From positions 62,001-126,000 of the forward strand of contig JBCDLX010000008.1 of NCBI GenBank assembly GCA_038744785.1: DNA of 64,000 nucleotides, in the 5' to 3' direction. Of this stretch, positions 17,478-26,479 are shown one piece after another. How positions within the stretch are numbered: position 1 is the first letter of the stretch; each line of letters starts with the position of its first letter. Below the pieces are notes generated by a model, which was not told the DNA's origin, did no database searches, and saw only the letters and a list, made by a program, of their open reading frames with translations. This stretch comes from Ovoidimarina sp038744785. Lineage in GTDB: Bacteria; Pseudomonadota; Alphaproteobacteria; Rhodobacterales; Rhodobacteraceae. Both the position numbers and the translations under genes were made by a program.

Positions 17478-18452
17478 GTGAAAATTAGTTTGCTACGCCC
17501 CTTTGCGGCAGAGTTGCGCCGTCGCGGCGTAGAGCCCCAGCGTGTTTTCGAAAGTGTGGGTTTGCACGAGGACATGGTTCACGACCCAGAAGCGTCCGTG
17601 CACGTCATGGTCATCACACAGTTCGTCGAGAATGCCGCGATCGAAGCCAAAGATGTTTACTTTGCAAGCCGTGTCGCCGCCCGGGTAGAGCTTGACGGCT
17701 GGCCGCCCCTTGCGATGGCAGAAGCGCAGGCGGCAACAATTTCGGAGTACCTGACCATCTTCGTGTCCACAGCAAACGAAATTGCATCATCTGCCGAAGA
17801 ATACCTTCACATCGATGGACAAACGGCCGTTTTGGGGGAACGGCGAAAGTTCTCTCTGACAATCGCTCCGGCCCAGAACGATGCGTTTATGGCGTCGCTT
17901 GGCTGGGCAATCCTGCGGCGCGCGCTGCACGACGACTTGGACCCGTCCAAAGTGACCGTGATAGTAAGCGACCCTCGGGCTCTTCCCCCAGAGTTTGACA
18001 TGATGCACCCGATTAAGGGCGATCGCAGAGGGTTCAAGCTTCGGTTTCCGTCTGCGTGGCTGACCCGATCGTTCAACAAGGCGCCTATTGAGGTTCATGA
18101 TCGGGCGCCAATGCGCGACGAAACGCCCGAGTTCATCACCTCCTTCCGTCAGTTCCTTCGCGCGCATGTTGGCCGTGGGCCTTTAACGGCCGAGGACTGC
18201 GCAAGGCTAGCCGCCATGAGCCAGTCAAAGCTGAAACGGCGGCTTGCGGAGTACGGCACCAGCATCACCGCCGAGATTTCCATTGTTCAGCGGGACTATG
18301 CTCGTCTCGCGCTCGCGGACACCGAGAGCTCGATCTCGGACATCGCATCGGCGCTAGGTTACACAGACCCGGCCAATTTCGCACGGGCCTTTCGCCGTGC
18401 GAACGGCGTATCGCCGACCGCCTTTCGCCAGGGCAACGCAAACTACAAGTGA
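17478..18452 (+). CDS. AraC family transcriptional regulator with arabinose-binding-like N-terminal domain
   Basis: About 324 residues from a proposed GTG start. The N-terminal 200 residues resemble the effector domain of OruR/ArgR-type AraC regulators (ISLLRPFAAELRRRGVEPQR), and the C-terminal HTH reads ISDIASALGYTDPANFARAF. The frame stays open back to an ATG at 17184, but that would overlap the divergent amidohydrolase start and adds about 98 residues that look non-coding. The true start is therefore probably GTG 17478 or the adjacent TTG 17475, although no strong ribosome site is seen. Its probable target is the divergent amidohydrolase. Confidence 0.8.
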   Translation: MKISLLRPFAAELRRRGVEPQRVFESVGLHEDMVHDPEASVHVMVITQFVENAAIEAKDVYFASRVAARVELDGWPPLAMAEAQAATISEYLTIFVSTANEIASSAEEYLHIDGQTAVLGERRKFSLTIAPAQNDAFMASLGWAILRRALHDDLDPSKVTVIVSDPRALPPEFDMMHPIKGDRRGFKLRFPSAWLTRSFNKAPIEVHDRAPMRDETPEFITSFRQFLRAHVGRGPLTAEDCARLAAMSQSKLKRRLAEYGTSITAEISIVQRDYARLALADTESSISDIASALGYTDPANFARAFRRANGVSPTAFRQGNANYK

Positions 18453-18633
18453 ATGCCTCTCGCCACCACGCACGGGTGACCGAACAAACCCGCGTTCCGG
18501 GTGTTCAAGCGCTCCGTCATTAAGGTCCGCTCCGTCCTACTCGGTCGTCGCTTCGGCGCCCGCGATTTGACGGCACACGGGACCGCGTGTGATGCTGCGA
18601 GCATTGTTTTAAGGAAAGTTGGAGGGATCCAAA

Positions 18634-18972
18634 TTGGAGCGACAAGTAATTGAGCAAAGGCTGACCAGCTACGCGCATTGGTATGCGGCGTCTCAGGGAT
18701 TTGTGTTCGGCCCGGGCGCAAAATATGACATCGAGCAAATGGCCACCGACGCCGTCGGCAATATGTTTGGGCAGGACATGCCGACGGACCTGCAACCCCG
18801 GCATCAGGCGATGATCGCCCAGGCGGAAGCCAGTCTTGCAATGATGGTGTCGACCATGATCCAAGGCAGCGAAGAGATATCGGGCTACGCCGCGCGCAAC
18901 CCGGACACCATTGGCGAAGAGACCCTGGCCTGGGCCCGAGATCGCCTGTGCCCCCTGTTCCCAATTTGCTGA
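18634..18972 (+). CDS. hypothetical protein, 112 residues
   Basis: Not recognised. The proposed start is TTG at 18634 because GGAGGG lies eight bases upstream; an in-frame TTG at 18619 is an alternative. The product is soluble and mostly helical in appearance (EQMATDAVGNMFGQDM; QAEASLAMMVSTMIQGSEE), with no signal peptide or obvious motif. It is followed after 19 bases by a membrane protein gene, and the two look like a small operon downstream of the AraC gene. Confidence 0.55.
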   Translation: MERQVIEQRLTSYAHWYAASQGFVFGPGAKYDIEQMATDAVGNMFGQDMPTDLQPRHQAMIAQAEASLAMMVSTMIQGSEEISGYAARNPDTIGEETLAWARDRLCPLFPIC

Positions 18973-18991
18973 TCTGGAGAGCCAAAAGCCT

Positions 18992-19354
18992 ATGTCGGAC
19001 AAAGTGACCACGCACGGGCTCGATGCAGCGTTCGATTGCATGAAGCACATCACGACGCTTTGCACAGGCGTCATCGCCCTGACCGTAACCTTTGCAAAAG
19101 AGTTCAAGCCGGCCGGTACCGATCTGACAGTGCCTTTTGAGCTTAAGACTGCTTGGGCGTTCCTTGTCCTTTCCCTGCTCTTTTCGCTTTGGTCCCTACT
19201 GGCGGTCACCGGGTCTCTCAACGCCGTGGACCGGGACCCAAGCCAAAATGACGCAATGTCTTCAAACGTCAGGATACCTTCGTTTTTGGCCATCCTGAGT
19301 TTCCTCGTTGGCATTGCGCTCACGGTCTACGCTGCCTTGTCCATCGCGGGTTAA
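18992..19354 (+). CDS. hypothetical three-helix membrane protein
   Basis: 120 residues with three hydrophobic segments at about 20-37, 54-76 and 95-117. The ATG at 18992 follows a CTGGAGAG ribosome site. No family is recognised. The first 17 residues are polar, and the loop between helices 1 and 2 is charged (KEFKPAGTDLTVPFELK). It is probably co-transcribed with the preceding 112-residue protein; together they could be a two-component membrane-anchored unit of unknown role. Confidence 0.6.
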   Translation: MSDKVTTHGLDAAFDCMKHITTLCTGVIALTVTFAKEFKPAGTDLTVPFELKTAWAFLVLSLLFSLWSLLAVTGSLNAVDRDPSQNDAMSSNVRIPSFLAILSFLVGIALTVYAALSIAG

Positions 19355-19566
19355 CGGTCGAAGGTGCTGTGTGTCATGACACCATGCCATCGCGCGAGCC
19401 GTGGGCGTTGCGTGACCACATCAAAGCCATCGGAAAATGACAGGCCGTCTGCTGCCTGAACCGTCCTTGCGGTCCTGACGCTTTTGGCCGCCGAACCGTC
19501 CCAAAACCAAGAGCACGCGATCGCAAAACCGCTAGCCTCTGTTCCAGAATTTCGGAGGACGGTCGA

Positions 19567-19992
19567 TTGGTTACACGAGGTCATTGCTTGTGCAAAAGAA
19601 CAAGCTGGGCATTCAAGGGTGAACGAAGGTGGGCCTGTTACTGCCACTGTGACGATTGTCGCAGAAACTGCGCGGCGCCCGTCGTGGCATGGTTGGGCGT
19701 CCCGTTGCAGAACTTCGAATGGACCGGCGACAAGCCGTCTGTCTTTGAGAGCTCGAAGGGCGTCTACAGGTATTTCTGCGGAACCTGCGGGTCCCCGGTT
19801 GGATTTGAAGCAGATCACTACCCCGGCGGGATGCATCTTTACGCTGCGTCGCTTGAAAACCCTGAGGATTTTATGCCCAACTTCCACGTCAACATGCAAA
19901 GCAAGCTGCGTTGGCTTCAGCTGAAAGACGACCTGCCCGCGTTCGAGGGGACGCTGTTGCACACCCCGAACGACCCGAATGGCTATCGCTAG
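19567..19992 (+). CDS. GFA/CENP-V family zinc protein
   Basis: 141 residues of the GFA (glutathione-dependent formaldehyde-activating enzyme-like) family. The zinc ligands are all visible: GHCLCKR near the N-terminus, CHCDDCRR at about 26-33, and CGTCGSPVGF in the centre. The start is TTG 19567, supported by GGAGGA seven bases upstream. The family name derives from one member; most homologues are of unknown function, and formaldehyde handling should not be assumed. It is a single gene with no obvious partner. Confidence 0.82.
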   Translation: MVTRGHCLCKRTSWAFKGERRWACYCHCDDCRRNCAAPVVAWLGVPLQNFEWTGDKPSVFESSKGVYRYFCGTCGSPVGFEADHYPGGMHLYAASLENPEDFMPNFHVNMQSKLRWLQLKDDLPAFEGTLLHTPNDPNGYR

Positions 19993-20151
19993 GGCGTGAT
20001 CATTCAGCATGGGATATGGTTGGGCCGTCCTTCGAACCGATCCTGCGATGGCCCAAGCGCAATAGAATGCGTGATCCCAAACACCGGTTGGTTCAGGTAG
20101 ATTGCGCCGCGCCCAGAACGACCAACCCAGGTCGACCGCCAAGATCCCTCA

Positions 20152-21846
20152 TCAAGAAGGCCGCTCTGTCCACCAGAGCGCCGACGGCGCCAAACCTGTT
20201 CGGGCAGCGGTGGCGCAATCCGCCAAACTTCCAAACCGGACACCTTTGCCGCAAAGCCCTGGCGCATAATGCGCATACTTGCCGGAATTGGTCATCAAGG
20301 CCTTCGCATCAGGCGGAAGCATCGGCTCGGTTATCGAACACCAGCACAGATCGGAATAGAACTGTACTCCGGCCGACTGTAGCCCTTCAACCAGACCTTC
20401 GGCTTGGGCAGTCGCAAATACGTCTCGTCCAAGGGTCACGATCACACTGACATCGTGTCCTTTGGGCTGCCCCGCCATCAGGGCCGCGAAGTGGCGAAGC
20501 TCTTCGAGCGACAAATGCGGGCTTCCTAAGGCGACCAGATCAACCGTTTCAGGCCCGGAGTTCAGGCTACGCCACGCATCAGCGAAGTCAGACCCGGTGA
20601 CGGTCACACGGCGGGCGCCATCTTCGGGCGGGATGTCACCTTCGGGGGTAACCCCGGCGATGTGCAAGAGCGGCATGGCCGATGTCGTCCCAAAGGCTGC
20701 GCAGAGTGCCCGAAGGTCATCGCGAGACGGGTTGGCATCCTCCAGCCCCCTCAGAAGCGGAATACGGTCCGGCGAAAGCCGCCCGACGATCCACCCCAGT
20801 AGCGGCCACAGGGCATCGTCATATGCCGTCGGCAGATCAACATCGACCGCCAGACCTGCACGTCGGTTCCTGGCCAAATACACACCGGCCTCTGCCACCC
20901 GCCCCGTGATTGCAATAAAGAGGTCCAGGTAGTCTGGATGCTTGGCCGAGCGCGCGCCCAGCACGCTATTGGCAAAGATCACGGCATTCGATTCCGACCA
21001 GCCAATGTCTTCGCCGACTTTTGGAGCATCGTCGGCAAGGTAAGGCGCGCACGTGAACGTCGCATGGGCACCCATCCGGACATACGCGTCCGCCAGCCGA
21101 CTTGCGGCCTGCCCAAACGTGCGTGGGACACCGTGCCCTGTCCAATTCTCTCGGTCGACCGAGATCGCGTTGATCGTGGTCGGGATTGCAACCCGGGCGC
21201 CCATCTGGGCCATCGCTTCAGCGAAGATCAGATTCGCGTCATGGGCGTAGATGCAGCCGTCGATATGGCCCCGTGTGACGTCGATCAGCCGCGTGGCGCC
21301 TTGCGCCGCCGCCATTGCGCAGATCACGTCCATGGCCAGTGCGGCGGGCTTTCCCAAGCGTCCGTCCAACTTCGCCCGATCTGCGGGTGTCAGGTCCAGA
21401 TCGCTCTCGCTGACCGGATGCAGTTTGACCGAATGTCCCGCAACCGACAGTTTCCGCGCATCAAGTCTTGCGGTCTTCGCTGCGGCCAGGACCCCGTAGT
21501 CGGTTGCCGAAAGCCGCACGACGCCAACGGTCTTGCCGAACATCTTCGATGCGATCAGCGCGCCGAGGGTCAGAACCTCTTCCTCTTCGCGGAACACAAA
21601 TGCAGCGGGGGCGCATCCGTTTAGGGCGAGTTGCAAAAGAACACCGCTGCCCGAACACGACCCCCGGCTGGTCGGCATCAGAACAATCTTACCGGCAAGC
21701 AGCTGACCATGCAGCGGGTGGTGTGTGTCGATGATGCGGCCCGTGTCCGGATCAACCCCTCCCCAAAAGCTCAGGCCCTCGGGACAAACGACGATATCCG
21801 CCTCGGCATCAGCCGCAACGATAAGCCGCGCGGCACTCCGTTTCAC
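20152..21846 (-). CDS. aconitase X (fused DUF126-DUF521)
   Basis: 564 residues joining the small swivelling domain (N-terminal 130, with MPTSRGSCSGSGVLLQLAL) to the catalytic aconitase X domain. Cluster-region motifs include TRGHIDGCIYAHDANLIFAE, an IPTTINAISVD segment, and the C-terminal CWCSITEPMLPPDAKALMTN and NSGKYAHYAPGL. Characterised bacterial aconitase X enzymes are Fe-S cis-3-hydroxy-L-proline dehydratases; archaeal ones act on mevalonate 5-phosphate. Its ATGA overlap with the sulfatase gene implies co-transcription. The nearby amino acid ABC transporter fits a hydroxyproline-like substrate, but that is inference. Confidence 0.85.
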   Translation of the reverse strand: MKRSAARLIVAADAEADIVVCPEGLSFWGGVDPDTGRIIDTHHPLHGQLLAGKIVLMPTSRGSCSGSGVLLQLALNGCAPAAFVFREEEEVLTLGALIASKMFGKTVGVVRLSATDYGVLAAAKTARLDARKLSVAGHSVKLHPVSESDLDLTPADRAKLDGRLGKPAALAMDVICAMAAAQGATRLIDVTRGHIDGCIYAHDANLIFAEAMAQMGARVAIPTTINAISVDRENWTGHGVPRTFGQAASRLADAYVRMGAHATFTCAPYLADDAPKVGEDIGWSESNAVIFANSVLGARSAKHPDYLDLFIAITGRVAEAGVYLARNRRAGLAVDVDLPTAYDDALWPLLGWIVGRLSPDRIPLLRGLEDANPSRDDLRALCAAFGTTSAMPLLHIAGVTPEGDIPPEDGARRVTVTGSDFADAWRSLNSGPETVDLVALGSPHLSLEELRHFAALMAGQPKGHDVSVIVTLGRDVFATAQAEGLVEGLQSAGVQFYSDLCWCSITEPMLPPDAKALMTNSGKYAHYAPGLCGKGVRFGSLADCATAARTGLAPSALWWTERPS

Positions 21847-23351
21847 TCGCTGCTTTCCGCAAGGGGCAAATGTTTGAATGCCCAGTCATTGTAGCTTGTC
21901 TCGCCGCGGTACCAAACAACGTCCGATCCCGGCGTTTCCCCGTGGTTCCATCTTGGACGACGACCTTGCAGGTCACTCGCCAACACGAGCCTTCTGCGTT
22001 TTTGGCTGAGACGTATGCGTTCGGACAAGCCATCGCTGTCCCACCGCTGCATGACAATGGCCCGCAATTGCGCCTCTGGTTCGGCATAGGCGGGCATCCC
22101 GGCTAGGTTCGTGCGTTCGGCCGGATCGTCTTCCAGATCGAACAACAACGGCGGATCTCCAGCCGAATGAACATACTTATATCGTCCGCGGCGAACCATG
22201 AAAATCGGTGACGTAGTTGCCTCGGCCAGATACTCGGCAAACACCGGACGCTCGGATTGGTCCGCAAGCTTCGTGGCAAGGTCCTCTCCGTCCAACGCCT
22301 CAATTGGGGATGTCCATCCAGCACCTTCCGCAAGGCCCATGAAAGTTGGCAATAGATCAACAAGGGATGCCGGAGTTGCCGCACGGCCAGCGCCGAACGC
22401 CGCGCCCGCTATGATTAGTGGCACGCGTAAAGACGGCTCGAAGAAATGCTTCTTAAACCACATGCCCCGCTCGCCCAGCATTTCGCCATGGTCGGACGTG
22501 AAGATGATTACGGTCCTCTCGCGCTGCCCCGTCCGCTCAAGCGTGTCCAGAAGTTCGCCAATCCTCGCGTCGAGATAGCTGATCGAGCCGTAATAGGCCC
22601 GCCTTGCTGTCTGAACGTCGGCATCCGCAAACCGAACATTCAGCATGCCAAAGTCCGACAAGAGGCGAACAGAGTGCGCATCATGCTTGTCTGCTGACAA
22701 GGGCGGCACATCCGGCGCAGGTATGTCGGCATCCTCGTAGAGATCCCAATACGGCTTCTGACAAAGGTAGGGCTCGTGGGGATGCGTGTAGGACACCTGC
22801 AGAAAGAATGGCCGATCATCGTCGGATCTTGCCACATCGTAAAGGTGTTGGACGGCATGGAATGTCACCAGATCGTCGAAGTCTATCTGCATCGAACGTT
22901 CGCACACGCCCGCGATGGTAACCGATCTGGGATCGTTTGTATCTCGCTCGCCCTCGTCCCCCCAGTTCGGCACCCAGGAAAAATCGGCCGGGTAAAGGTC
23001 GGGGGTCAGGCGGTGTTCAAAACCATGGTGCTGATCGGGCCCGATGAAATGCATCTTGCCCGAAAGCGCGGTCTGATAGCCAGCGGCGCGCAGGTAATGC
23101 GCGTAGGTCGGAATAGACGCAGGCAATTCGGCGGCGTTATCGTAAGCCCCTATATTTGAACAAAGTTTCCCCGTTGCCATCGACGCGCGCGACGGCGCGC
23201 AAAGCGGGAAGTTGCAATAGGCCGTCTCAAAAACCATCCCTTCGCTGGCGAGGCGGTCAAGGTTCGGGGCATGGCAAACGCTGTCGCCGTAACACCGTAA
23301 AAACTGCGCTGCCAATTGGTCCACCTGGATAAAGAGGATGTTCGGTCGCAT
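21843..23351 (-). CDS. sulfatase, choline-sulfatase-like
   Basis: 502-residue cytosolic sulfatase with no signal peptide. The formylglycine site is C51 in LCAPSRASMATGKL. Metal and active-site residues are seen at D11-Q12 (FIQVDQLAAQF), SGKMHFIGPD and TSDHGEMLGERGMWFKKHFFEP. The cytosolic location, the CAPxR motif and a C-terminal extension with RRRLVLASDLQGRR and WAFKHLP resemble BetC choline-sulfatase, which releases choline from choline-O-sulfate. No bet genes are adjacent, so the exact sulfate ester is uncertain. It overlaps aconitase X and is divergent from the ABC transporter genes. Confidence 0.78.
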   Translation of the reverse strand: MRPNILFIQVDQLAAQFLRCYGDSVCHAPNLDRLASEGMVFETAYCNFPLCAPSRASMATGKLCSNIGAYDNAAELPASIPTYAHYLRAAGYQTALSGKMHFIGPDQHHGFEHRLTPDLYPADFSWVPNWGDEGERDTNDPRSVTIAGVCERSMQIDFDDLVTFHAVQHLYDVARSDDDRPFFLQVSYTHPHEPYLCQKPYWDLYEDADIPAPDVPPLSADKHDAHSVRLLSDFGMLNVRFADADVQTARRAYYGSISYLDARIGELLDTLERTGQRERTVIIFTSDHGEMLGERGMWFKKHFFEPSLRVPLIIAGAAFGAGRAATPASLVDLLPTFMGLAEGAGWTSPIEALDGEDLATKLADQSERPVFAEYLAEATTSPIFMVRRGRYKYVHSAGDPPLLFDLEDDPAERTNLAGMPAYAEPEAQLRAIVMQRWDSDGLSERIRLSQKRRRLVLASDLQGRRPRWNHGETPGSDVVWYRGETSYNDWAFKHLPLAESSE

Positions 23352-23441
23352 TGGCCCTCCGAGCGAAAATTGTCGACAATCATACTATCTGGTGCTTACG
23401 TTACGGCAAGGTGGAATCGGAAAACAGGGGAACGGACAAAG

Positions 23442-24116
23442 ATGGAATGGAACTTCCTCGCCGTTCTCAACGATTTCGACCTTCTTCTTCTGGGCCTTAT
23501 CAACACGCTCAAAGTGACCGGTCTGGCGCTGTTGTTCGGTATTCCGCTTGGGCTCGTCCTGGCGCTTTCTCGTCTGTCAACCGTGCGCGTCCTTTCTGGC
23601 ATCGCCGGGTTCATCGTCGAGTTCTTCCGGACGACACCGCCTCTTGTCCAACTCTTCTGGTTTTTCTTTGCCTTGCCGATCCTGGTCGATGTCCGAATGA
23701 CGCCCTTGATCGCGGCAGTCGTCACCTTCTCAATCCAATCGTCGGCCTTCTTTGCCGAGATCTTTCGGGGCGGCATCCTGTCCGTCGACAAGGGCCAATG
23801 GGAAGGCGCAAAAGCGATTGGGATGACCTACACGCAAAGCCTGCGACGGATCATCCTGCCGCAAGCTGTAAAGCGTATGATCCCGGCCTTCATGGAACGC
23901 TCAATCGAGCTTTTGAAAACCACGACGCTCGTGTCGACGGTGGCCTACACCGATCTGATGTTCCAAGCGAACGAACTGGCGCAAAAGACGTTTCGGCCGC
24001 TTGAGGTCTATACGGTTGTCGCACTGATCTACTTTGTTCTGATCTTTGTGTTCAGCCAGTTTTCAATCTGGGCAGAGCATCGTCTAGCGCGGTCGGGCGA
24101 AGGGACGGTACGCTGA
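23442..24116 (+). CDS. polar amino acid ABC transporter permease
   Basis: About 224 residues, inner membrane, with the His/Glu/Gln/Arg-type permease pattern: IEFFRTTPPLVQLFWFFF-like segment near residue 60 and the EAA loop EGAKAIGMTYTQSLRRIILP. The ATG at 23442 follows GGACAAAG and begins the conserved N-terminus; the longer frame from 23316 extends over the divergent sulfatase start. It overlaps the second permease (TGATG), so the two are coupled and probably form a heterodimer. Confidence 0.9.
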   Translation: MEWNFLAVLNDFDLLLLGLINTLKVTGLALLFGIPLGLVLALSRLSTVRVLSGIAGFIVEFFRTTPPLVQLFWFFFALPILVDVRMTPLIAAVVTFSIQSSAFFAEIFRGGILSVDKGQWEGAKAIGMTYTQSLRRIILPQAVKRMIPAFMERSIELLKTTTLVSTVAYTDLMFQANELAQKTFRPLEVYTVVALIYFVLIFVFSQFSIWAEHRLARSGEGTVR

Positions 24117-24781
24117 TGGGGCACAATTGGGATTTCGCAACGATCCTACAGAATTGGCCTGTGCTTTGGGTCGGGATCAAGGGCACCGTCTTTATCTTCG
24201 TCATCACCGTGGTCCTGGGGCTTGGCGGCGGCCTGATCGTCGGCGTCGCGCGCTACGCGAAGTCACCCTTTATCAGCTTCCCCGCACGGGCATTTGTCGA
24301 GATCTTCAGGAATACACCCGTTCTGGTTCAGATCATCTGGTTCTTCTACGCCTTCCCGATCCTTACGGGGATTGAGACAGATCCTTTCCTTGCGGCGGTG
24401 CTCGGCATCTCGCTGAACACTATGGCGTTCTCGGCCGAGATCTATCGCGCAGGTATTCAGTCGATTGACCGTGGACAATGGGAAGCCGGCAAGGCGATCG
24501 GCATGACCTACAATCAGACGCTTCGCCGGATCATCCTACCCGTCGCTGTGAAGCGTGTCCTCCCGGCCCTGACCAATCGCGGGATCGAGGTTTTCAAGAT
24601 GTCCACGCTGGCGTCGGTCGTAGGTTACGTCGAAACCCTGAACCAAGCCAAGCTGATCGCGGATCTGAATTTCAATCCGATTGAAAGCTATACCGCTGTG
24701 GCGCTTATCTTCTTTGTCGTGCTCTACCCCGTGGTCCAAGGGACCTATGTGCTCGAGCGCATGCTGCGAAAGGGCGACTGA
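24116..24781 (+). CDS. polar amino acid ABC transporter permease
   Basis: 221-residue partner permease with the same architecture. EIFRNTPVLVQIIWFFYAFP and the EAA loop EAGKAIGMTYNQTLRRIILP are nearly parallel to those of its neighbour, indicating an old duplication. Its last base overlaps the start of the ATPase gene. With the preceding gene it forms the membrane channel of an amino acid uptake system. Confidence 0.92.
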   Translation: MGHNWDFATILQNWPVLWVGIKGTVFIFVITVVLGLGGGLIVGVARYAKSPFISFPARAFVEIFRNTPVLVQIIWFFYAFPILTGIETDPFLAAVLGISLNTMAFSAEIYRAGIQSIDRGQWEAGKAIGMTYNQTLRRIILPVAVKRVLPALTNRGIEVFKMSTLASVVGYVETLNQAKLIADLNFNPIESYTAVALIFFVVLYPVVQGTYVLERMLRKGD

Positions 24782-25554
24782 TGTCCGAGATCCTCCGCAT
24801 CGAGAATCTGAACAAAAGCTTCGGGGATCTCGAAGTCCTGAAAGGGATCGACTTGACCGTAGAGCCCGGTGAGACGGTCGTGCTTCTGGGGTCTTCAGGA
24901 TCCGGGAAATCCACCATGCTGCGCTGCGTGAACTTCATGGAGACGCCAACATCGGGGAAAATTAGCCTCAAGGGCGAACTCATCGGCTCCGAGCGCGGCG
25001 GGCAAATGCAATACAAAGAGGCCGAGCTTTGCGCGCTTCGTTCCCGGATCGGAATGGTGTTTCAGCATTTCAATCTGTTTCCCCACATGACGGTTCTGGA
25101 AAACGTGATGGAGGGGCAGGTCATCGTTCTAGGCCGAAGCAAGTCCGAGGCCGAGGCAAAGGCCATCGCACAGCTGGAACGGGTGGGTCTTGCGGAGAAG
25201 GCTTCCGAATACCCAGCGCGACTGTCAGGGGGCCAAAAACAGCGCGTGGCCATCGCGCGGGCTTTGGCGATGGACCCAGAGGTCATGCTCTTTGACGAGG
25301 TTACTTCAGCGCTCGATCCCGAGCTTGTCGGCGAAGTCCTGAAGACGATGCGGCAACTGGCAGACGAAGGAATGACAATGCTGTGCGTCACCCACGAACT
25401 GGGGTTTGCCTATCATGTCGCCAACCGCGTCCTGTTTCTGAACGAAGGCACGATCCTGGAGCAGGGCGAACCACAGACTGTGTTGAAGGCCCCTAAAACA
25501 GCCCGAATGCGCGAATTCCTGGATGGGCATTCGCTTTTTAAACTGCCCGATTGA
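24781..25554 (+). CDS. polar amino acid ABC transporter ATP-binding protein
   Basis: 257-residue ATPase of the GlnQ/HisP type. Walker A GSSGSGKST is at 38-46, the signature LSGGQKQR near 148, and Walker B VMLFDEVTSALDPE near 170. Valine replaces the usual proline after DE, as in some relatives. The switch histidine is in VTHELGFAY. The HNLFPHMTVLENV-like Q-loop region (HFNLFPHMTVLENVMEG) is present. It is co-transcribed with both permeases and overlaps the reading frame of the binding-protein leader region. Confidence 0.93.
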   Translation: MSEILRIENLNKSFGDLEVLKGIDLTVEPGETVVLLGSSGSGKSTMLRCVNFMETPTSGKISLKGELIGSERGGQMQYKEAELCALRSRIGMVFQHFNLFPHMTVLENVMEGQVIVLGRSKSEAEAKAIAQLERVGLAEKASEYPARLSGGQKQRVAIARALAMDPEVMLFDEVTSALDPELVGEVLKTMRQLADEGMTMLCVTHELGFAYHVANRVLFLNEGTILEQGEPQTVLKAPKTARMREFLDGHSLFKLPD

Positions 25555-25589
25555 CGGCGGACCAATCTCAACAGGGAAAGGACAATAAC

Positions 25590-26429
25590 ATGAGACTACT
25601 GCAACGACTGGGGGCGGCCCTCTTCGCTGTCCTTGCAATGCTGTCGCTGACGTTTTCCGCAGCTTACGCGCAATCGACCTGGGACAAGATCCAAGAAACC
25701 GGCACACTGCGCATGGGCGTCACGCAAGCCCCGCCCTGGTACTCGAAAAATCCGGCCACCGGTGAATGGGAAAGCGGCCTGATCGTCTCTGTCGGCAAAG
25801 CCATGGCCGAGGAACTGGAAGTGGAACTTGAGATGGTCGAGGTCACATGGGCCACGGCAATCGCCGCCCTGCAGGCCGATAAGATCGACATGATGTTCCT
25901 CGATGCCACGCCTAAGCGCGCCATGGTCGTCGATTATCCCAAGCAACCGCTTCTTTACATCTCGCTTGCGGTCCTCGCCAATGACGACCTGGAGGTTTCA
26001 ACTTGGGAAGACCTTAACAATCCCGACGTAACCGTAGGGGTGCCCCAGGCCACCTCGATGGACGCGTTCCTGACGCGCACAATCCCGAATGCCGATATTC
26101 AGCGATTCCCCGACAACGGCGCGGCCATTGCAGCGTTCCAGTCCGGCCGGGTCGATGCGGTGTCGTTGTTCCATCCGCCACTGTTGGCTGCCCGCCAGAA
26201 ACTGGGCCGCGGACAGTTGATCATTCCGACGCCGGCGTTTTCTTCGCCATCTTCGATTGCAGTGCGTCGCGAAGCCGACAAAACCTTCCGCGACTGGGTC
26301 GACCATACGATCTTCTACTACTATGAAACCGGTCGCACGCAGCGTTGGTACGAGGAGTTCCTGACCGAGTTTGGGCTTGATCCGAAAGCATCGCCGGTTA
26401 TCCAGCGCGAACTACTATTCAACAACTGA
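25590..26429 (+). CDS. ABC transporter substrate-binding protein, amino acid family (SBP_bac_3)
   Basis: 279 residues with a signal peptide to about residue 27 (AAYA-QST). The N-lobe starts ETGTLRMGVTQAPPWYSKNP, the usual family-3 opening, and TWATAIAALQADKIDMMFLD with PQATSMDAFLTRT follow. The ATG at 25590 has AGGGAAAGGA upstream. As receptor for the permease-ATPase set it determines the specificity, which sequence alone does not reveal. The proximity of an aminotransferase and aconitase X suggests an unusual amino acid. Confidence 0.9.
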   Translation: MRLLQRLGAALFAVLAMLSLTFSAAYAQSTWDKIQETGTLRMGVTQAPPWYSKNPATGEWESGLIVSVGKAMAEELEVELEMVEVTWATAIAALQADKIDMMFLDATPKRAMVVDYPKQPLLYISLAVLANDDLEVSTWEDLNNPDVTVGVPQATSMDAFLTRTIPNADIQRFPDNGAAIAAFQSGRVDAVSLFHPPLLAARQKLGRGQLIIPTPAFSSPSSIAVRREADKTFRDWVDHTIFYYYETGRTQRWYEEFLTEFGLDPKASPVIQRELLFNN

Positions 26430-26479
26430 TCCAAACCGGCGGCGGCCTGCGGAGCCGCCGCCCACCCAAAGGCCCGCGC

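Noticed and set aside
19351..20142. Minus-strand frame of 263 codons
   Set aside because: It runs antisense to the GFA-family gene, whose three cysteine motifs support the plus strand.
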